Assembly (NCBI RefSeq): GCF_000525975.1
Contig: NZ_AODK01000033.1
Location: 1 to 64,000 of the forward strand
DNA: 64,000 bases
Source: Listeria rocourtiae FSL F6-920
GTDB taxonomy: Bacteria > Bacillota > Bacilli > Lactobacillales > Listeriaceae
Direction of reading: 5' to 3'
Made by a program: the position numbers and the translations under genes. Below, one piece after another: positions 59,450 through 64,000 of this stretch. Position 1 is the first letter of the stretch. Every line of letters starts with the position of its first letter. The notes under the pieces were generated by a model. The model made no database searches, was not told the origin of the DNA, and was given only the letters and a program-made list of their open reading frames with translations.

Positions 59450-60061
59450 TTAGAAAGTAACTGGAAATTCAGCTCCGATTTCATAGCTATCATCGAGTAC
59501 CATTATTCCTTTTTCTTCAGGAGCATTCGGAATTGCCAATTCACGCGCGGCGCAAATCATTCCAAATGAATCTTCCCCACGAAGGTTAGACGGTTTTATA
59601 ATTAATCCACTTGGCATTACAGCACCAATTTTAGCAACTACTACTTTTTGACCCGTTTCAACATTTGGCGCACCACATACGATTTGAACTGTTTTATCTC
59701 CCAAATCCACTTGACAAACATTCAACTTATCCGCATTTGGATGTTTTTCCTTTGATGTTACATAGCCAACAACGAATTTTGGCGAAAGATCTGCTTCTAT
59801 AACAAAATCAAAACCGTTATCCGCCAATTCCTTATTAATAAAATCCACATCTTCCAGCGTCAAATCTACTTTACCGTTCGCATCAAATGCACGCTTTTTC
59901 GACACATCAAAAATATTGATTGCAACGGTTTCGCCAGTTTCCACATCAAAAATCCGCGTTACATTGCCTTTTGATTCAAAATCAGTCTTTTCTACATCGT
60001 TGAAGTTGACTAAAAGTGTGTCCCCTACTCCTTGTTCATTATAAAATGCATTTACAATCAC
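59450..60061 (-). CDS. ytpR: YtpR-like tRNA-binding-domain protein
   Basis: 203 aa stand-alone EMAP-II/OB-fold tRNA-binding domain, similar to the N-terminal part of PheT. Core: VVGYVTSKEKHPNADKLNVC, QIVCGAPNVETGQKVVVAKI, LRGEDSFGMICAARELAI. Its target RNA is unknown. GTG start behind AAAGGAG, 5 bp after ytpQ. Ends in a terminator. Confidence 0.9.
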   Translation of the reverse strand: MIVNAFYNEQGVGDTLLVNFNDVEKTDFESKGNVTRIFDVETGETVAINIFDVSKKRAFDANGKVDLTLEDVDFINKELADNGFDFVIEADLSPKFVVGYVTSKEKHPNADKLNVCQVDLGDKTVQIVCGAPNVETGQKVVVAKIGAVMPSGLIIKPSNLRGEDSFGMICAARELAIPNAPEEKGIMVLDDSYEIGAEFPVTF

Positions 60062-60066
60062 GTTAA

Positions 60067-60865
60067 CTACTCCTTTGGTCTGTTTTTTGCCATAATAAAG
60101 ATCGGTTCTAGTTTACCATCATTATACACGAGAGGTAAAGAGGTAATTGGGGCAAGACCATCTGCAAAAAATTGCATCGTCATATGTGCCAATACGTCAT
60201 AACCCGTATTATTTCTGATGTCCGCAATAATCAATACGTCTTGATGCGGTACCGCAAGCACCATTTCACCCTCTATCTGTTCCCGCATTTCTGCTAAAAA
60301 TGACTCATTTAAAATCCGACTTGCATCATATCCATCATTTGTTCGCACAAAATAATAGTCATTACCGCCGACAGAGTCTTTCTTCATCGTCGTTGCTCGT
60401 TTGCGCAGGTTAGCGAATGCTGCTAGTCGAACATCATCTATCGTCACATCCGTACCTTCCAAACTAACCTCCTCAATAAATCGATAGGATGAACCAACAT
60501 CCACCACGTAAAAAATAGCCGTTTCTGCCGTGTGTTTTTCCATCAAAAGCCTTTTGCCATCTTTGGTTTTCTGAGGGAAAGATGTTGCTCGAATAACAGG
60601 ATAAACATTCGGCAAGCTTGCAGAAATATCAATCGTTTGTTGCGACGCCCTCAGACCTTCTTCTACATAATAAACGATTTTTTCAACCGCCACGTCCGCT
60701 TGTTCTTCCCAATTTGCAATAATTTGCGGGATAGATAGCGTAATCGAATTGCCAGCTTCCATCACTTTCAGCGTATCTTTCTCGCGATTGTAATCAAATG
60801 TTCGGTTCGCACTGGCAAGTTTTTTTTTCGAGTCGCTCCTTCATTTTCATTGTTGTCATCTTCAT
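60067..60865 (-). CDS. ytpQ: YtpQ-like DUF1444 protein (one frameshift)
   Basis: DUF1444 protein of about 265 aa, function unknown. ATG at 60865, 9 nt after GGGAGGG, starts [15 protein letters not shown]. The frame breaks in a T9 run (60820-60828); eight T give [20 protein letters not shown] joined to [17 protein letters not shown]. The C-terminal part includes [16 protein letters not shown]. Between ytpP and ytpR in the conserved ytpPQR order. Confidence 0.9.
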
Positions 60866-60886
60866 CACGACGCCCTCCCATCTTCC

Positions 60887-61201
60887 TTATAAAGAGTCCA
60901 TAAAACCTGTAATTTCCTCTTTTGTTTTGCGATCTTTACTCACAAATCGCCCAATTTCTTCACCGTCTTCAAAAGCTAAGAAACTCGGGATTCCGAAAAC
61001 CGCCAAGTCAGCACAAAGATCGATAAATTGATCTCTATCCACATGCGAGAAAGTAAAATCTGCATACTCCGCCTCAATTTCAGGCATCACCGGCTCGATA
61101 AATTTACAATCACCACACCAATCCGCACTAAACATAAATATTGTTTTCCCTGTATCTTTTAATGTATTAAATTCTTCTACTGTTTCTAAATGTTTCATCA
61201 T
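60887..61201 (-). CDS. ytpP: Thioredoxin-like protein YtpP
   Basis: 104 aa thioredoxin fold with active site SADWCGDCKFIEP (CGDC rather than CGPC) and the cis-Pro loop FGIPSFLAFEDGEE. Probably a disulfide/redox protein; partner unknown. Two adjacent ATG codons at the start (61201 and 61198) behind GGAG. First gene of ytpPQR. Confidence 0.92.
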   Translation of the reverse strand: MMKHLETVEEFNTLKDTGKTIFMFSADWCGDCKFIEPVMPEIEAEYADFTFSHVDRDQFIDLCADLAVFGIPSFLAFEDGEEIGRFVSKDRKTKEEITGFMDSL

Positions 61202-61328
61202 TAATCGACTCCTTCTTATTCCTATTCACAATCCTAAAGCCCCCATCAACATTAGTAAAGAATTTCGCTCATAAAAGTTGCTATCAGATGCATTTTCTTC
61301 TATCATAGCAAGCAAGGAGGCGTTTTTG

Positions 61329-61772
61329 ATGGACTATCATATTTATTTAGCCGGCGAGATTCATTCAGATTGGCGCGATCAACTGCGAGCAAATGTGAAT
61401 GAACAACGAGGTGTTAATTTTCACTTTTGGGGGCCACAAGAAAACCACGATTTATCAGATGCAATCGGCGAGCAAGTTCTTGGAAAACAACCAAGCGCGA
61501 TTTATAAAGATTTACAAGCTTCGAAAATCAACAACCTGCGCACAGAACTGCATTTAAAAAAAGCCGATTTAGTGATTGCTTTATTCGGCGAAAAGTTCAA
61601 ACAATGGAACACTGCCACAGATGCCGCTACAGCAATCACACTTGGCAAACCAACGATAATCATTCGACCAGAATCGTTACACCATCCGTTAAAAGAACTA
61701 TCCGAAAAAGCAAATGTCACTGTGGACACTATCGAACAAGCCGCACAAATTATTGACTACATTTTTGCGTAA
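61329..61772 (+). CDS. ytoQ: YtoQ family protein
   Basis: 147 aa. MDYHIYLAGEIHSDWRDQL at the start, then LHLKKADLVIALFGEKFKQW and AAITLGKPTIIIR, giving the look of a nucleoside 2-deoxyribosyltransferase-like Rossmann fold. Function unknown. ATG at 61329 behind AAGGAGG; the frame continues upstream without a better start. Ends in a bidirectional hairpin. Confidence 0.85.
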   Translation: MDYHIYLAGEIHSDWRDQLRANVNEQRGVNFHFWGPQENHDLSDAIGEQVLGKQPSAIYKDLQASKINNLRTELHLKKADLVIALFGEKFKQWNTATDAATAITLGKPTIIIRPESLHHPLKELSEKANVTVDTIEQAAQIIDYIFA

Positions 61773-61779
61773 TCCTTTC

Positions 61780-61815
61780 ATGAAAAAGCACCTCAATCAC
61801 GGAGGCGCTTTTTCG
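61780..61815. terminator. Bidirectional terminator after ytoQ
   Basis: Stem AAAAAGCACCTC / GGAGGCGCTTTTT (small bulge), overlapping the end of the convergent small membrane protein gene. Confidence 0.8.
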
Positions 61816-62018
61816 CGTTTACTCGATCTTTCCAGCGCCACACAAAGCCAAATATTAAAACAAGAACGCCACCAATAAGCGTTGTAAAAATCCAGCCTAG
61901 CTCGGTCTCTTTTAAATATGGAATATGCAGTAAATAGCCGAATAGAAACAACAGTGCAGACACAAACATAATACTCCCCATCAAAATAACCGGGTGACGC
62001 CATATTTTTTTTAAGCAT
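61793..62018 (-). CDS. Small two-helix membrane protein (one frameshift)
   Basis: 74 aa when one base is removed from the T8 run at 62005-62012: [18 protein letters not shown], then [13 protein letters not shown] and [19 protein letters not shown] helices and a basic tail [13 protein letters not shown]. Its ATG overlaps the stop of the M42 peptidase by 8 bp, so it is co-translated with it. No family recognised. Confidence 0.78.
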
Positions 62019-63085
62019 TATTACGAATCGTTTCCCATGTTGTTTTGTCGAGATTGCGGACGATTGTTGTAATCATCTCTTTTGCCGCCGCATAATCATC
62101 CACATGCAGAATTGAGTTAGATGAATGGATATAACGCGCAGGAACACCGATTACAGCACTCGGAATTCCACTGTTAGACGTATGCACTTTCCCAGCATCT
62201 GTCCCACCTGGCGAAATGAAGTATTGATACGGGATCTGGTTCGATTCAGCTGTATCTAGCAAAAATTCGCGCATGCCACGATGCATAATCATCGTATGAT
62301 CAAAAATTCGCATCAAAAACCCTTCCCCAATTCGGCCAAATTGCGACTTATCTCCCGTCGTATCGTTCGCTGGACTTGCATCAAGCGCAAAGAAAATGTC
62401 TGGTTGAATCATGTGCGCACTAACACCAGCACCACGTAGACCGACTTCTTCTTGTACATTTGCTCCCGCAAATAATGTATTTGGCAATTTATCATCTTTC
62501 ACTGCTTTTAAAAGTTCGATAGCAAGACCTACTCCGTAACGATTATCCCAAGCTTTCGCCATAATCTTTTTCGGATTAGCAAGTGGCGTAAATTCAGTAA
62601 CTGGAACGATTTGCTGCCCCGGCTTCACACCAAGTGCAATCGCATCTTCTCGATCATCTGCCCCAATATCAATCAAAAGATTTTTGGGATCTGTCGGTTT
62701 GCTCCGCTCAGCTTCTGTTAGCAAATGTGGCGGAACAGAAGCGACAACACCAATAACCGGGCCGTTCGCTGTTATCAGTTGTACACGTTGCGCTTGCAGA
62801 ACTTGCGGATTCCAACCACCAAGTGTTTGAAAGGCAATCATGCCCCTTTCCGTGATTCTTGTAACCATGAAGCCAACCTCATCTAAATGACCCGCCACAA
62901 GGATTCTAGGTCCACCTTCCACACCATGCCGCACACCAAAAATTACCGCCTAGTCCATCTTGAATAACTTCATCCGAAACCGGCGTAATTTCTTGCCTGA
63001 CAAAAGCCCTGATAAACTGCTCATTCCCAGAAGTACCCGGCAACTCCGTTAATGTTTTAAATAACTCTAATGTTTCTTTTTTCAC
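62011..63085 (-). CDS. M42 glutamyl aminopeptidase (one frameshift)
   Basis: Tetrahedral dinuclear metallo-aminopeptidase (YtoP/PepA-like). Ligands: [12 protein letters not shown] (His, Asp), [10 protein letters not shown] (Asp), [12 protein letters not shown] (Glu-Glu), [10 protein letters not shown] (Asp) and [10 protein letters not shown] (His). GTG start at 63085 ([20 protein letters not shown]) behind AAAGGA. The frame breaks near 62938-62944 (A5T2); one base less gives [19 protein letters not shown]. About 358 aa. Confidence 0.93.
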
Positions 63086-63271
63086 TACTAATCAGTCCTT
63101 TTCGGTGATATCTCTAGCATTATACCACTTTTAGAAACGTTACGTCTAAAAATGCGACCAAACAAATCGGGGCACTTCGGTATAAAGGCTTTTATATTTT
63201 TAGTTTAGAGGGTATAATAAAAAACAGTAGAGCTACAAAAGAGAAAACAAGTAAGATTAGGGAGGCAAATA

Positions 63272-63584
63272 ATGAGCTGGAAAGTATTTATCGCAGGTGT
63301 TGCGACAGGGGCCGTAGCAGGCCATCTTATCAACCACTATCTACTAGAACCAAGAACCATTTCGGGTGACGTCATTCTTGAGAACGTCAAAGAAGCATTC
63401 AAAGCAGAGGGGCCAGTAGAGGGCTCGTGGATTCAATTGAAAAAGCAACATTACAAAAAAATTCGCAATGGATACATTTGTATATCATGGCGGTATCACA
63501 GCGATTCGTGATGGTGAGAAGAAACAATTCGAATTTATTGCAGATGCTACTACTGGAACCGTAATTGATGTTTATTTAACCTAA
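63272..63584 (+). CDS. PepSY-domain small protein (one frameshift)
   Basis: 103 aa once the A7 run at 63455-63461 is reduced by one: a short N-terminal hydrophobic part (MSWKVFIAGVATGAVAGHLI), then a PepSY-like domain VILENVKEAFKAEGPVEGSW, KKFAMDTFVYHGGITAI and FEFIADATTGTVIDVYLT. PepSY domains often inhibit or chaperone proteases; whether it is exported is unclear. ATG behind GGGAGG. Confidence 0.85.
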
Positions 63585-63590
63585 TACTAT

Positions 63591-63636
63591 GCAAAACTGT
63601 AAGCCATATGCGCTTGCAGTTTTTTCTATTAATCTG
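63591..63636. terminator. Terminator between the PepSY and CsoR-like genes
   Basis: Stem AAAACTGTAAGC / GCGCTTGCAGTTTT with one bulge and T6 on the plus strand. Confidence 0.85.
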
Positions 63637-63662
63637 TATTTTTCCTCCGTTTCAGAGTTAAC

Positions 63663-63897
63663 TTATTTGATAAAACGATCCACACGCTTCTGGTCATATT
63701 CTCCCTTTTCAACCATTTCTCTCATCTGCTCACTGAAAATAACTTTTTCGGCACTTTGTAACGCCTTTTTTACAGCAGCAACTTGCAACATAATATCTTC
63801 GTAAGAGCGTTCCTCATCAGTCATTTTTTTTTATAGATTTTACGTGACCTTCAATTTTTGCAAAACGATTAGAAATAGATTTTCTTATTTCCGTCAT
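63663..63897 (-). CDS. CsoR/FrmR-family repressor without cysteines (one frameshift)
   Basis: 77 aa when one base is removed from the T9 run at 63824-63832: begins MTEIRKSISNRFAKIEGHVK, then KKMTDEERSYEDIMLQVAAV and KKALQSAEKVIFSEQMREMV. The layout matches DUF156 all-helical tetrameric repressors. However, the Cu/persulfide ligand positions Cys-His-Cys of CsoR are Tyr, Gln and Met, and there is no Cys at all. ATG behind AAAGGGGG. Signal unknown; may be a formaldehyde- or metal-independent member or a degenerate paralogue. Confidence 0.75.
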
Positions 63898-63925
63898 CGA
63901 TATACCCCCTTTGATTTAATTTAAA

Positions 63926-63955
63926 CAGTCGTTGAATCCCCCTTAATAACGACTG
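63926..63955. promoter_or_regulatory. Inverted repeat upstream of the CsoR-like gene
   Basis: Perfect CAGTCGTT / AACGACTG arms, 14-nt spacer that contains CCCCC. Either an operator or the remains of an upstream gene's terminator (no T-run). Confidence 0.4.
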
Positions 63956-63975
63956 ATAAAAATAACTTTCACGAA

Positions 63976-63994
63976 CCCCCTACCAGGGATATAA
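63976..63994. promoter_or_regulatory. CsoR-type operator candidate
   Basis: CCCCCTACCAGGGATAT has CCCT/AGGG half-sites about 3 nt apart within an AT flank, similar in style to CsoR/CstR operators (C/G tracts flanked by TAT). Confidence 0.35.
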
Positions 63995-64000
63995 AATTAA

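Overview
The window is a stretch of low-GC Firmicute chromosome. Gene order and protein sequence fit the family Listeriaceae: dnaB-nrdR-coaE-mutM-polA-icd-citZ, pykA-pfkA-accA-accD-dnaE, ackA-ytxK-tpx, argFDBJC, thiI-nifZ-ezrA, rpsD, tyrS-ccpA-aroA, ytxGH, murC-sftA-ytpRQP. I recall the same order around lmo1561-lmo1612 in Listeria monocytogenes. I cannot name the species. Most genes lie on the minus strand, so transcription mainly runs from high to low coordinates. No rRNA, tRNA, CRISPR array, prophage or transposase gene was seen.

Region by region: 1-5.9 kb holds replication, repair and CoA genes (dnaB cut by the left edge). 6-9.4 kb holds TCA-cycle genes and two membrane proteins. 9.4-9.98 kb is an unusual non-coding region downstream of pykA made of degenerate hairpin modules. 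10-18.5 kb holds pykA, pfkA, accAD and dnaE. 18.6-27.3 kb holds a WYL regulator with a divergent GyrI-like protein, nrnA, ytoI, a metallo-hydrolase, an M24 peptidase, a decayed fosX-like gene, a HesB-like protein, ald and a universal stress gene. 27.3-34.6 kb holds a small alarmone synthetase, ackA, ytxK, tpx, an APH-like kinase, RDD, sppA and NAD kinase. 34.6-36.4 kb is an accessory-looking block (HEAR-repeat protein, ArsD-like protein, dUTPase, small ORF). 36.4-41.5 kb is the arginine operon. 41.7-54 kb holds csbD, thiI, nifZ, ezrA, fRMsr, rpsD, tyrS with its T-box, ccpA, aroA and ytxGH. 54-64 kb holds an M29 aminopeptidase, murC, sftA, ytpRQP, ytoQ, an M42 peptidase, a PepSY protein and a Cys-less CsoR-family protein.

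Two points dominate. First, at least fifteen frameshifts in thirteen genes, including the essential rpsD and dnaB, are all explained by one extra base in an A or T run. The sequence therefore appears to carry systematic homopolymer overcalls, and these genes are annotated as CDS at full extent rather than as pseudogenes. The fosX-like gene is different: it has lost an in-gene segment and a metal ligand, and looks genuinely decayed.

Second, a palindromic element of about 140 bp occurs three times (26.7, 41.8 and 51.4 kb). Compensatory base changes in at least four of its helices indicate selection for a folded form. One copy sits in the 5' leader of the universal stress gene and another interrupts the terminator of csbD. 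It is the best candidate here for an undescribed element. Legible regulation includes sigma-B-type promoters for csbD and ytxGH, cre sites upstream of ald and ccpA, a Tyr T-box before tyrS, and a consensus sigma-A promoter before argC.
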